From Bradyrhizobium sp. sBnM-33 (GTDB lineage Bacteria > Pseudomonadota > Alphaproteobacteria > Rhizobiales > Xanthobacteraceae), in NCBI RefSeq assembly GCF_032917945.1, contig NZ_CP136624.1, positions 6,634,001-6,698,000 of the forward strand: a DNA stretch of 64,000 nucleotides, written 5' to 3'. Of this stretch, positions 24,583-33,097 are shown piece after piece. A program made the position numbers and the translations under genes. Each line of letters starts with the position of its first letter. The stretch's first letter is position 1. The notes below the pieces were generated by a model. That model made no database searches and had not been told where the DNA came from. It worked only from the letters and a program-made list of their open reading frames with translations.

Positions 24583-25179
24583 TCAGCCGGTCGGCGAATC
24601 GCTGTAGGCGGTCTTCCAGCCCCACATGCCCGAGCCGTAACCGCGCTTCATCACCCGCTCCTTGTAGATCTCGGCGATGATCGCGCCGTCCCCGGCGAGC
24701 AGCGACTTGGTCGAGCACATCTCGGCGCAAATCGGCAGCTTGCCTTCGGCCAGGCGGTTGGCGCCGTATTTGGCGTATTCGGCCGGGGTGGAATCGGCTT
24801 CCGGCCCGCCCGCGCAGTAGGTGCACTTGTCCATCTTGCCGCGCGATCCGAAGTTGCCGACCTTCGGATATTGCGGCGCGCCGAACGGACAGGCGTAGAA
24901 GCAGTAGCCGCAGCCGATGCACAGATCCTTGGAGTGCAGCACGACGCCGTCCGCGGTGGTGTAGAAGCACGACACCGGGCAGACCGCGGCGCACGGCGCG
25001 TCCGTGCAATGCATGCAGGCCATCGAGACCGAGCGTTCGCCGGGCTTGCCGTCATTGATGGTGACGACGCGGCGGCGATTGATGCCCCACGGCACTTCAT
25101 GTTCATTCTTGCAGGCGGTCACGCAGGCGTTGCACTCGATGCAACGGTCGGCATCACAAAGAAATTTGACGCGAGCCAT
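24583..25179 (-). CDS. fdoH: Formate dehydrogenase beta subunit (iron-sulfur)
   Basis: This 198-residue ferredoxin-type subunit carries four [4Fe-4S] clusters between the catalytic and membrane subunits. Cysteine groups are visible as CDADRCIECNACVTACKNE, CMHCTDAPCAAVCPVSCFY, CIGCGYCFYACPFG and CTYCAGG with CAEMC. It is shorter than E. coli FdoH (300) and lacks the C-terminal membrane anchor, as in other soluble-type partners. It starts 14 bases after fdoG. The alternative name Fdh3B is used for close relatives. Confidence 0.9.
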   Translation of the reverse strand: MARVKFLCDADRCIECNACVTACKNEHEVPWGINRRRVVTINDGKPGERSVSMACMHCTDAPCAAVCPVSCFYTTADGVVLHSKDLCIGCGYCFYACPFGAPQYPKVGNFGSRGKMDKCTYCAGGPEADSTPAEYAKYGANRLAEGKLPICAEMCSTKSLLAGDGAIIAEIYKERVMKRGYGSGMWGWKTAYSDSPTG

Positions 25180-25193
25180 GATCTATTCTCCTC

Positions 25194-28160
25194 TCACGCC
25201 GCTTGAATCTGGCACAGGGTCACCTTGCCCTCGTGCATGCCGGTGACCGGGTCGTAGCCGTAGGACGTGATCGTGTTGACGCTTTCGCCGAGCACGATCG
25301 GATCCGAGCCCTTCGGATATTTGCCGCGTTGGTCGACGCCCTGGAACCAGCCGGAGAAGTGGAATGGCATGAACGCCACCCCCTTGCCGACGCGGTCGGT
25401 GACCAGCGCCTTGACGCGGGCCTTCGAGCTGTTTTCCGGGCCGTAAACCCAAACCCAGCCGCCATCCTTGATGCCGCGCTCGGCGGCATCCGAGGTGTTG
25501 ACCTCGACGAACATGTCCTGCTGCAATTCCGCGAGCCATTTATTGGATCGGGTTTCTTCGCCGCCGCCTTCGTATTCGACGAGGCGTCCCGAGGTCAGGA
25601 TGATCGGGAATTGTTTGGCGAGCCCCTTCTCGACCGCCGCCTTCTGGATCGAGAAGCCCAGATTGGCCATGCGGAACTGACGCCCATCCGGACGCGTCGG
25701 ATATTTTGCGACGAGATCAGGCCGCGCCGTGTAGATCGGCTCGCGATGCACCGGCACGGGATCGGGCAGATTCCACGCCACCGCGCGGGCCTTGCCGTTG
25801 CCATACGCCATTACGCCATGCTCCAGCGTGACGCGGATGATGCCGCCCGACAGATCGACCGCCCAACCGACGCCGTCCGGATTGTTGCCGCCGATCTTGT
25901 TGATGGTGGCCAGCTCTTCCGCGGTGAGATCCTTGTCCCAGCCGAGCTTCTTGAGCACACCATAGGTGAACTCGGGATAGCCGTCGGTCAGCTCCGAACC
26001 CTTGCTGTAGGAGCCTTCAGACAGCAGGTTGACGTTCTTCACCGAGCCGTCCGGCTGCTTCTCCTCATAGACCACGCCGAAGCGCGCGCGGAACGTGCCG
26101 CCGCCATCCTTGGCGTGCAGGTTGGTGTTGTAGAGCGTATGCGTGCCCGGATGCCGGATCTGCGGCGTACCCCAGCACGGCCACGGCAGGCCATAATAGT
26201 CGCCGCCGATCTCGGGCTCGTCCGCCTTGGCGCGCAGCGTCACCAGGTCGAACTTGCCCTGGTTCTTCATGTGCGCCTTCAACCGCTCCGGCGACTGGCC
26301 GGAATAACCGGTAGAGAAGCCGCCGCGGTTGATTTCGCGGAGCAGGTCCTCAGGCACCGGTCGCTTGTTCTCGACCTTGATGTTCTTGAACATCTTGTCG
26401 GCGAATCCGAGCTTCTCTGACAGCAGATAGATGATCTCGTAGTCGTCCTTCGATTCGAAGATCGGCTTAACGATCTGCTCGCCCCACTGCAGCGAGCGGT
26501 TGGACGCCGTACGCGAGCCCGAGGTCTCGAACTGGGTACAGGCCGGCAGCAGATAGGTACCGTTCTTCCGATCGGAGATCGCGGCAAAGGTCGTCGGATG
26601 CGGATCGGCGACCACGAGCAGTTCGAGCTTTTCGAGGCCCTTCACCATTTCCGTCATGCGCGGCACGGTATTGCCGCCGTGGCCCATGATGACCACGCCC
26701 TTCACGGCATCGCGCTGATCGACATCGTCGGGATTGGACAGCGTCGCATCGAACCAGCGGGTCCACGGGATGCCCGGCAGCTCCATATTCTGCTTGCGGG
26801 TGCGTGCCGGACGGCCCGCCTTCGCCGGAACTTCGTCGAAGCGCGACTGCAGGTAATCGTACTCGACTTCCCAGACCCGGGCCCAGTGCTTCCAGGCGCC
26901 TTCGACCAGACCGTAATAGAGCGGCAGCGTCACGATATCGAGCCCGATATCGGTCGCGCCCTGCACGTTGCAGTGGCCGCGGAAGATGTTGGCGCCCGAG
27001 CCGAAGGACCCGACGTTGCCCGTCGCGAGCAACAGGTTACAATAAGCGCGGACGTTGGCGGTGCCGACGGTGTGCTGGGTGCCGCCCATGCACCAGACAA
27101 TGGTCGATGGCTTTTGCTTTGCGAAGGTCTCGGCAACTTTCTTCAGTTGCTCGCCGGGAATGCCGGTGACGCGCTCGACCTCTTCCGGCGTCCACTTCGC
27201 GACTTCGGCGCGGATCTGGTCCATGCCGTAGACGCGTTGCTTGATGAATTCCTTGTCTTCCCAGCCATTGTTAAAGATGTGGTGCAACATGCCCCAGATC
27301 ACGGCAATATCGGTGCCGCCGCGGAACCTCACATATTCGGTGGCATGCGCCGCGGTGCGGGTGAAGCGCGGATCGAGCACGAACACGTTGGCGCGGTTCA
27401 GCTCCTTGCCGGAGAGGATGTGCTGCAACGAAACCGGGTGGGCTTCGGCGGCATTCGACCCCATGAAGACGATCGTCTTCGAGTTGCGCATATCGTTGTA
27501 GGAATTCGTCATTGCGCCGTAGCCCCAGGTATTGGCGACGCCGGCAACAGTGGTCGAATGGCAGATGCGGGCCTGGTGGTCGATCGAGTTGGTGCCCCAG
27601 AACGCCGCGAACTTGCGGAACAGGTAGCCGCCCTCGTTGGAGAATTTTGCCGAGCCGAGCAGATAGACGGAATCGGCGCCCGACTTGGCGCGGATTTCGA
27701 GCATCTTGTCGCCGATCTCGTTGATGGCCTGATCCCAAGAGATCTTCTGCCACTCGCCGTTGACCAGCTTCATCGGGTATTTCAGCCGGCGGTCGCCATG
27801 GACGAGTTCGCGCACCGCCGCGCCCTTCGCGCAATGCGAGCCGCGGTTGATCGGGCTGTCCCAAGCCGGCTCCTGGCCGACCCAGACGCCGTTCTGCACT
27901 TCGGCGATCACGGTGCAACCGACCGAGCAATGCGTGCAGATGTTCTTCCTGATTTCCGTCGGTGCGCCGACCTTCTCCGGTCCCGCCTGCGCCTTGCGCA
28001 CAGAGCCGAGCGGCATCAGGCCGATCGCGGCGCCCGCACCGGCCGCCAGACCGGACCGACGCAAGAACGTACGGCGGTCGAGAACTCCCGACGCGAGGCC
28101 GGCGGCGATACCTTGCAAACGCGCCTTGCCCGCGGATCCGTCTCTTCGCTTCATCAACAT
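25194..28160 (-). CDS. fdoG: Formate dehydrogenase alpha subunit, molybdopterin, Cys-type
   Basis: The 988-residue catalytic subunit oxidises formate to CO2 at a bis-MGD molybdenum or tungsten centre. A twin-arginine signal lies at residues 29-40 (RRTFLRRSGLAA), so the enzyme faces the periplasm. The [4Fe-4S] ligands are C75, C78, C82 and C110. The residue that is selenocysteine in E. coli FdnG is Cys200 in QARICHSTTV, so no SECIS element is needed. The C-terminal dinucleotide-binding domain includes SGRLVEYEGGGEETRSN. Genes for the TAT-signal protein and TorD chaperone lie just upstream, and fdoHI follow. Confidence 0.95.
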   Translation of the reverse strand: MLMKRRDGSAGKARLQGIAAGLASGVLDRRTFLRRSGLAAGAGAAIGLMPLGSVRKAQAGPEKVGAPTEIRKNICTHCSVGCTVIAEVQNGVWVGQEPAWDSPINRGSHCAKGAAVRELVHGDRRLKYPMKLVNGEWQKISWDQAINEIGDKMLEIRAKSGADSVYLLGSAKFSNEGGYLFRKFAAFWGTNSIDHQARICHSTTVAGVANTWGYGAMTNSYNDMRNSKTIVFMGSNAAEAHPVSLQHILSGKELNRANVFVLDPRFTRTAAHATEYVRFRGGTDIAVIWGMLHHIFNNGWEDKEFIKQRVYGMDQIRAEVAKWTPEEVERVTGIPGEQLKKVAETFAKQKPSTIVWCMGGTQHTVGTANVRAYCNLLLATGNVGSFGSGANIFRGHCNVQGATDIGLDIVTLPLYYGLVEGAWKHWARVWEVEYDYLQSRFDEVPAKAGRPARTRKQNMELPGIPWTRWFDATLSNPDDVDQRDAVKGVVIMGHGGNTVPRMTEMVKGLEKLELLVVADPHPTTFAAISDRKNGTYLLPACTQFETSGSRTASNRSLQWGEQIVKPIFESKDDYEIIYLLSEKLGFADKMFKNIKVENKRPVPEDLLREINRGGFSTGYSGQSPERLKAHMKNQGKFDLVTLRAKADEPEIGGDYYGLPWPCWGTPQIRHPGTHTLYNTNLHAKDGGGTFRARFGVVYEEKQPDGSVKNVNLLSEGSYSKGSELTDGYPEFTYGVLKKLGWDKDLTAEELATINKIGGNNPDGVGWAVDLSGGIIRVTLEHGVMAYGNGKARAVAWNLPDPVPVHREPIYTARPDLVAKYPTRPDGRQFRMANLGFSIQKAAVEKGLAKQFPIILTSGRLVEYEGGGEETRSNKWLAELQQDMFVEVNTSDAAERGIKDGGWVWVYGPENSSKARVKALVTDRVGKGVAFMPFHFSGWFQGVDQRGKYPKGSDPIVLGESVNTITSYGYDPVTGMHEGKVTLCQIQAA

Positions 28161-28173
28161 GTGCGTCGTCCCA

Positions 28174-28383
28174 TCAATAGCGGTTTACGCGATAGAAATT
28201 CTTGACGTGATCGCTTTCCTTATAGCGCGCCTTGACGCGCTCGGCCTGCGACTCATCCGCAGCCGCCTCGCTGCCCGCAAGCGGCACAACGGCTGCTGCA
28301 GCGACCGCCGAACCGCCCATCAGAAACAGGCTGCGCCGATCCACCACTGTGGCCCGTGACTTATTGTCAGATGGCTTGCTCAT
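28174..28383 (-). CDS. Formate dehydrogenase region TAT-signal protein
   Basis: A 69-residue protein with a twin-arginine-like signal DRRSLFLMGGSAVAAAAVVP at residues 16-35 and a short charged C-terminus ending ESDHVKNFYRVNRY. This matches the small TAT-target protein encoded next to many formate dehydrogenases (TIGR02811 type). It is thought to accompany export or assembly of the enzyme. It ends 13 bases before fdoG and starts 34 bases after the TorD-like gene. Confidence 0.8.
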   Translation of the reverse strand: MSKPSDNKSRATVVDRRSLFLMGGSAVAAAAVVPLAGSEAAADESQAERVKARYKESDHVKNFYRVNRY

Positions 28384-28417
28384 TGCATTCTCCCCTTGTC
28401 ACGTTGCCTCATCGCCG

Positions 28418-29206
28418 TCACTCGGACAGCGTGAAGGCCTCAGATTCCAATTCCATGAAGACACGGCCGGTGCGGCCGACGGCGCGGTAGAAGCGCGCCG
28501 ATTGCGATATTTCCAGATCGGCGAACATCCGCGCCGCCCACGGCTTGAGATGACGCTCGAAAAAGCGCGCCTGCTCGGCGAACTCGGCCTCGAAGTCGCC
28601 GCGTGCGAGCCCAGCCATGACTTCGAGCAGAATCGCGATGTGATCTTCCGGCTCACGCGAGGTGCCTGCGCGCTCGATTCCAAGCGCACGCAGATCCTCG
28701 CGCACCCGCGCCAGCGGGCGCTCGTGAAGAAAGCCGGTGAGATAATAGGAGGCATAGGGCAACAGCTCGCCGCGGCCGAGCCCGATGAAGAGATCGAAGA
28801 ACTCCTTGCTGACGGCGCGGTCGTCCGTCGCCGCGGCGGCGGACGCGAGTTCGACATGCGCCATGCCGAGATCGGAGCCGTCGCCCTTCAGCGTGGCAAC
28901 CCGTTGCAGCGTTTCCGCATCCGGCGCCTTGCCAAGCAGCAACGACAACAGGCCGTATTCCGCGGCACGCAGTTGATCGATCTCGTCGATTTCGGATTTC
29001 GATGTCACCTGATCCTCGGACGATCCGTAAAGATCGGGACGCAGGGCGAGACGATCCACCTGCGTCAGCGCCTCGACCGCGAGAACCCGCTCCGCAGGAG
29101 TACGCGACCATGCGGAAACGGAGGGCTGCGCAATGCCTAACCCCCGCGCCAGCGATCCGACGCCACCTGCTGTCTTAATTGCTAGTTCCAGTCCGGCATC
29201 ACGCAT
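28418..29206 (-). CDS. TorD-family chaperone with an N-terminal helix-turn-helix domain
   Basis: This 262-residue protein is the likely maturation chaperone of the adjacent dehydrogenase. Residues 75-262 match TorD/DmsD proteins (RAAEYGLLSLLLGKAPDAET, LPYASYYLTGFLHERPLA, EPEDHIAILLEVMAGLARG). Residues 1-65 are an extra YdaS/Cro-like helix-turn-helix, GSLARGLGIAQPSVSAWSR. TorD chaperones usually lack a DNA-binding domain. The fusion suggests that it both reads the state of the enzyme and controls transcription of its own operon. It is the first gene of the fdo operon, and a palindrome lies 63 bases upstream. Confidence 0.85.
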   Translation of the reverse strand: MRDAGLELAIKTAGGVGSLARGLGIAQPSVSAWSRTPAERVLAVEALTQVDRLALRPDLYGSSEDQVTSKSEIDEIDQLRAAEYGLLSLLLGKAPDAETLQRVATLKGDGSDLGMAHVELASAAAATDDRAVSKEFFDLFIGLGRGELLPYASYYLTGFLHERPLARVREDLRALGIERAGTSREPEDHIAILLEVMAGLARGDFEAEFAEQARFFERHLKPWAARMFADLEISQSARFYRAVGRTGRVFMELESEAFTLSE

Positions 29207-29268
29207 GGTGCTACCGATATCTCCCCGCCCGCGCCCGCGTGCCTCTTATTCAGGCACACACTTTAGAA

Positions 29269-29283
29269 CTGGAATTATTCCAG
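29269..29283. promoter_or_regulatory. Palindrome upstream of the HTH-TorD gene
   Basis: CTGGAATTATTCCAG is symmetric except at the centre base and lies 63 bases before the TorD start, in the only sizeable gap of the FDH region. Two further hairpins flank it: GTGCCT/AGGCAC (29239-29257) and CATAGG/CCTATG (29298-29314). No gene is found from 29207 to 29331. This is a plausible operator, assigned by position only. Confidence 0.45.
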
Positions 29284-29331
29284 GAAGAAATTTGTAGCAT
29301 AGGCCCCACCTATGTCCGCAAATACTTTTGT

Positions 29332-30036
29332 CTAAACAATCGGTTTTGCGGTGCCATGGCGTCGCACTCGTTGCTGCGGTGCAACACATTTCGCTGCCTC
29401 GGATTCGCGCAGCGACGCAGGTTCCTCTGTGTCCCGTTTCGCCTCTGAAACGAGTTCCGTTTCCGTCGAGGGTTCATCAGGCTGTCGCAAAGACCCCTCA
29501 GAATGGTCTTCCTGCGATTTTGCCGAGAGTTGACGTTCAGCGGGCTGTGGCGAAGGACCTAACACCTCAGTTTCGGAATTTGCGACGGAATTTGTTGTTT
29601 CGGCCGTGGGCTTGCCCATGATTTGCGCGACCAGCCGCGCCACGTCGACGCCGGCCCCGAGTTCGCCGCCGCCGGGCACCCCGCCCGGCGCGTTCCAGTC
29701 ATAAGCATATTCAAGTGCCGGACTGACGTAGTTGCGAATCGCGGGGTCCAGAGCCCAGGACTTACGCAAAGCTGCATTCCGCAAATGATCGGGAACGCCT
29801 TTACGAAGAAATGCGGTGATGTCGGTGCTCTCCGTCAGCTCCTCGAGCTTGGGTAGCGTCGAGAGATCGAACTCCGGCTCGACCGCTTCGACTTGCGCTG
29901 GGGAGGGAGCCGGCGAATCGCCGCTTTCGACAGCCGGCGTGTCCCGCTTCGGCTCGGTCTGTTTAGCTTCCTGCTTGCGCTGCGACCATCGCGCCAGAAA
30001 GCCCTTGTCCCGATCGGCTTCGTCCGGACCACTCAT
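29332..30036 (-). CDS. DUF3306 protein, formate dehydrogenase accessory
   Basis: The 234-residue protein begins FLARWSQRKQEAKQ and continues with an acidic low-complexity part and the conserved core LPKLEELTESTDITAFLRKG, then RNAALRKSWALDPAIRNYVS. This is DUF3306, usually encoded next to DUF3305 and formate dehydrogenase in alphaproteobacteria. The C-terminal third is Ser/Glu-rich and probably disordered. It overlaps DUF3305 by four bases. Role unknown; a cytoplasmic factor in FDH assembly is the usual guess. Confidence 0.8.
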   Translation of the reverse strand: MSGPDEADRDKGFLARWSQRKQEAKQTEPKRDTPAVESGDSPAPSPAQVEAVEPEFDLSTLPKLEELTESTDITAFLRKGVPDHLRNAALRKSWALDPAIRNYVSPALEYAYDWNAPGGVPGGGELGAGVDVARLVAQIMGKPTAETTNSVANSETEVLGPSPQPAERQLSAKSQEDHSEGSLRQPDEPSTETELVSEAKRDTEEPASLRESEAAKCVAPQQRVRRHGTAKPIV

Positions 30037-30551
30037 TTGCGACCCATCCTTTCGTCCGGCCCGCCGCCCGGCACCCGCGGCCGGTCACCGCTGGCGCGAT
30101 CCCGCTTGCGCTTGTGGAACACGCGCTCGACATGGAATCGATCGACGAAGGCCGCAATCCATGACGCGATCTCGGGCGGCATCGGCACGGTGCCGATCAC
30201 GTCGCAGCCGCTTTCGAACATTGCCTCCCCTTCGGTCGGGTCGGCGGTCACTTTCGTCAGCTCCAGTTCATGGCCACCATCCTGACGCCGCAACGCGACC
30301 CAGATCCGCGGCTCGCCATCGGCAAGGTTGTCGCGATAATTCGCCGTCTCTGAGCTGAACAGATCGATGCTGGCCGAGCCCGCGTAATAAGTCGTCGCAT
30401 CGGCTTCGGTGGCCAGCGCAGTCCACGGCGCGGTCGCGGGCACTTCGTCCAAAATCATCGCCGGCGACCACAGCTGGTCGATCCAGGGATTGTCGATCGA
30501 ACGGCGCCGCACCACCACGCCGACCTCGCGGGATACCTCAGTCATTGCCAT
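30033..30551 (-). CDS. DUF3305 protein, formate dehydrogenase accessory
   Basis: The 172-residue protein has the DUF3305 signature (RRSIDNPWIDQLWSPAMILD near the N-terminus, IWVALRRQDGGHELELTKVT, and PPEIASWIAAFVDRFHVERV). Its conserved block starts with aromatic and Arg residues and ends before a basic C-terminal tail. The genes for DUF6352, DUF6505 and a ligase-like protein lie upstream. The family nearly always neighbours NAD-linked or membrane FDH genes, but its biochemical job is not known to me. Confidence 0.8.
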   Translation of the reverse strand: MAMTEVSREVGVVVRRRSIDNPWIDQLWSPAMILDEVPATAPWTALATEADATTYYAGSASIDLFSSETANYRDNLADGEPRIWVALRRQDGGHELELTKVTADPTEGEAMFESGCDVIGTVPMPPEIASWIAAFVDRFHVERVFHKRKRDRASGDRPRVPGGGPDERMGRK

Positions 30552-30572
30552 GTCGCACCTCCGTTCGGTGGA

Positions 30573-31595
30573 TCATGTGACATTCGCGGCGGCGGCCAGC
30601 GGCAAGCCCGCGATCAGATTTTGCGCCTTTAGTCTCACGACCTTGTCAGCGCCCATGGCGAGGATGAGGTAGACTGGTTTGTCGCCGACCCGCTCATCCA
30701 CCAGCCGCACATCTTCGAAGGTCAGGCGCATCAAGGCTACGATCCGTTCAGCAACGGCATTCTCCAGCCGCTCGCCGCGCCACAGCGCATTGCCGATCCG
30801 CGTCGCCTCGCTGTCAAGGCCGATGAACCAGCGCCAGTCGCGATCCTCGATCGTGGCAATATTTTCGACGCTGACGGTAACGCCAAGCAGGTGGCCAATC
30901 CAGCGCTCGATGACCCGGCAGAGCCCGGCGCGCGCTTTCTTGTTGCCGCCGATATTCATCACCATTGCATGGGCGTCCGATCGCGACCAGTAGGTCCAGG
31001 CGTTTTCGTCGTCCATCACATCCATCTCGCCGAATGACTTTGGCTGCTGCAGCATGGCTGTCAGCGGCGATGAATGCAGGTCGTGCTGGGCATGCTGCTC
31101 CGCCTCGATGACTTCCGCATCGGCGAGCAGCAACGTGCCTTCGTGAATGGCCGCGAGCTGGCTGCGATAGAACAATTCGGCCGCCCGCAAAATATAAGGA
31201 TCGTCGCAGCCTTCGAGCACGTTGCGCAGGATCAGGTGGCACAATTGCGACAGAAAGATCGGCGGTAGATCGCCGGCACCTTTGCGGGCGAGCGCGACAT
31301 AGACCGCCTCCAGCGACGGCGCCGCCATCAACCGGTCGCGGAAATTCATCATGAAGGACCAGTTTTCCCGCGCGTCAGCATCGGCAAGCCGGGCGATATC
31401 AGCGCTCGAGACCGGGCGTAACGGATCGGCCATCAGGCTCGCATGCAGATGGCGCTCGGCCTCGCAAGCATCGGCCGGCGGCATCAATTCGGGCCGCGCC
31501 AGATAGGCCATGATGAGTTCGGGCGTCGCGACGAGCCCGCCGTGATCGGCGCGGCGCGTGAGGTGATGGCCCGAGGCGACCCAAAATTCTCTCAT
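30573..31595 (-). CDS. DUF6352 family protein
   Basis: The 340-residue protein starts MREFWVASGHHLTRRADHGG, contains MAYLARPELMPPADACEAE and a Trp-rich segment ENAWTYWSRSDAHAMVMN, and ends VYLILAMGADKVVRLKAQNL. It corresponds to the conserved protein annotated as DUF6352 in FDH loci. No membrane segment, cysteine motif or nucleotide-binding motif is visible. It overlaps the DUF6505 gene by four bases. Function unknown. Confidence 0.7.
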   Translation of the reverse strand: MREFWVASGHHLTRRADHGGLVATPELIMAYLARPELMPPADACEAERHLHASLMADPLRPVSSADIARLADADARENWSFMMNFRDRLMAAPSLEAVYVALARKGAGDLPPIFLSQLCHLILRNVLEGCDDPYILRAAELFYRSQLAAIHEGTLLLADAEVIEAEQHAQHDLHSSPLTAMLQQPKSFGEMDVMDDENAWTYWSRSDAHAMVMNIGGNKKARAGLCRVIERWIGHLLGVTVSVENIATIEDRDWRWFIGLDSEATRIGNALWRGERLENAVAERIVALMRLTFEDVRLVDERVGDKPVYLILAMGADKVVRLKAQNLIAGLPLAAAANVT

Positions 31596-32167
31596 GTACG
31601 ATCCGTCGTCCTGGCGTCGGTCCTGATCAGCCCGAGAAGATCGACCTCTTCGGCAGGTTCAACATCGCCTTCGACTTCATGAAAGGTAAAGGCGCTGGCA
31701 TGCGCGTGCAACCGGTCGGCATCTGCGGCAACCGCGCGCGGCTTGAGGGTACGAAAGCGTTCGCGGATTTCGCCGTTTTCGACGCTGCGCTGCACGGCGA
31801 GCAGCGTCTGCGGCGGGTGTTCGCACAAGGAAGCTGCGAACGCGATCTCCTCCTCGGCGGCAAGACGGGCGGCATCCGCATCGGGCGCCCCGAATTTCGC
31901 CAGCAACTGGCTTGCAAGCCGCTCGATCATCGCCTGCCGCTCCGCTTCGCTCGCTTCGGTGACAATGGCAAGCGTCGACCATCCAAGGCTGTCGATGCCG
32001 AGAAAGCCGGAACGCAGCGCCACGCGCTGCTTCTGGCCGAGCGTGGCTGGATCCCGGTTCCAAAAAACGAACGCGCCGGAAACCGCCCATTCGCCGGGTT
32101 CCGCCGCCCGTTCGAAGACAAAGGTATCTGATGGGTCCAGCCTGATGGTTCGCGGAAATTTCAGCAT
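31592..32167 (-). CDS. DUF6505 family protein
   Basis: The ATG at 32167 gives a 191-residue protein (FPRTIRLDPSDTFVFERAA, then WAVSGAFVFWNRDPATLGQK and SGFLGIDSLGWSTLAIV). A longer frame would run into the ligase-like gene, which ends at 32175. The overlap with DUF6352 at 31592-31595 is ATGA. This family is restricted, as far as I know, to FDH loci like this one. No catalytic motif recognised. Confidence 0.7.
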   Translation of the reverse strand: MLKFPRTIRLDPSDTFVFERAAEPGEWAVSGAFVFWNRDPATLGQKQRVALRSGFLGIDSLGWSTLAIVTEASEAERQAMIERLASQLLAKFGAPDADAARLAAEEEIAFAASLCEHPPQTLLAVQRSVENGEIRERFRTLKPRAVAADADRLHAHASAFTFHEVEGDVEPAEEVDLLGLIRTDARTTDRT

Positions 32168-32174
32168 GTCCGCC

Positions 32175-32930
32175 TCATCCGAATTTCGGGCCGCGCGCCT
32201 GCGGATCATACCAACTGGCTCTTGCAAGCGCATCCACAAGACGGTTCCGCTCCGGCTCTCGGCCGCCGACCGGCATGCTGACCAGGAGATCGCCGTTAAC
32301 GTCGATGCCCCGGCGCTCACCAGCCTTGCTCTTGGGAAGCCGTTCCAGATAGTCCCGCGCGATCGCCTCGAAGCCGCGCTCCTTCCACCGGTCGAATGCC
32401 GTCATCAGGTGCCTGGTGAAGCTTTCGATGATGGCATCAGTATCAACCATCTCGAAACCTTCGCTCAGCAGGGACACGCCCGACGCCGCCTGCACCTCCG
32501 GAACATGCGCCATGGCGGCAGCGCGCAGGATAACGCCGAAAACGAGCCATGCCGGCACCTCGTCCTCGGCGCAATCCACCGGCCAGGCAAGTCGTCCGCC
32601 GCCGAGCAGTCCGGCGTCGAACCTGATGCCGTCAGGCCAGTCGAACTCAACCTCCCGCTCCGGCGGACAATGGGCGGCAATCGCATCCGCCAGCGCGTTC
32701 ATGCCGGCAAAGAACGCCCGCCGCGCCGACCTGAGCGGCTCGTCGGGTTCAAGGACCACCGCGAACTCGACCAGATCGTAGCGGCGTACCCACACCAGCG
32801 TTCCGGCCCCCGCCTCGGCCGCGATCTCGCGAGCATGGGCAAAGGCGTCGCCGAGCTCGCGCAACGCGACCAAAGTATAACCGGGTGGCAAATCGAGCGT
32901 CTGCTCCATATCTGTTGGACGAACGATCAC
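32175..32930 (-). CDS. Biotin/lipoate protein ligase-like protein
   Basis: The 251-residue protein has the BPL/LplA fold signature: LPPGYTLVALRELGDAF at the start, GAGTLVWVRRYDLVEFAVVL, FFAGMNALADAIA, then WPDGIRFDAGLLGGGRLAWP. The conserved GRGR-type substrate loop of true BirA is not evident, so catalytic activity is uncertain. It is the first gene of the five-gene accessory operon and is divergent from the polyferredoxin gene. A role in attaching or handling a cofactor for FDH is possible but unproven. Confidence 0.7.
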   Translation of the reverse strand: MIVRPTDMEQTLDLPPGYTLVALRELGDAFAHAREIAAEAGAGTLVWVRRYDLVEFAVVLEPDEPLRSARRAFFAGMNALADAIAAHCPPEREVEFDWPDGIRFDAGLLGGGRLAWPVDCAEDEVPAWLVFGVILRAAAMAHVPEVQAASGVSLLSEGFEMVDTDAIIESFTRHLMTAFDRWKERGFEAIARDYLERLPKSKAGERRGIDVNGDLLVSMPVGGREPERNRLVDALARASWYDPQARGPKFG

Positions 32931-33097
32931 GAGCGGTTAATCCCTAATTGCTCCACGGGCCGCTTGTGTATGCTATTACGCGCAAGTTGGCCACGCGAGC
33001 GGCCTTTGTATCTTGCAGATATCCGTCCGAGCGGTTACCGCAGAACCGTAGGATGAAGCAACAACCCGTTGATGCTCCGGGTTCAAGGTATTTCAAA

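Noticed and set aside
26000..28160. A possible selenocysteine codon and SECIS in the formate dehydrogenase.
   Set aside because: The active-site position is Cys200 (ICHS), so no recoding is needed.
26598..28205. A 535-codon open frame on the plus strand opposite fdoG.
   Set aside because: It is a mirror frame caused by high GC and strong third-position bias. The sense protein is a full formate dehydrogenase, and the antisense translation is Arg/Asp-rich with no motif.
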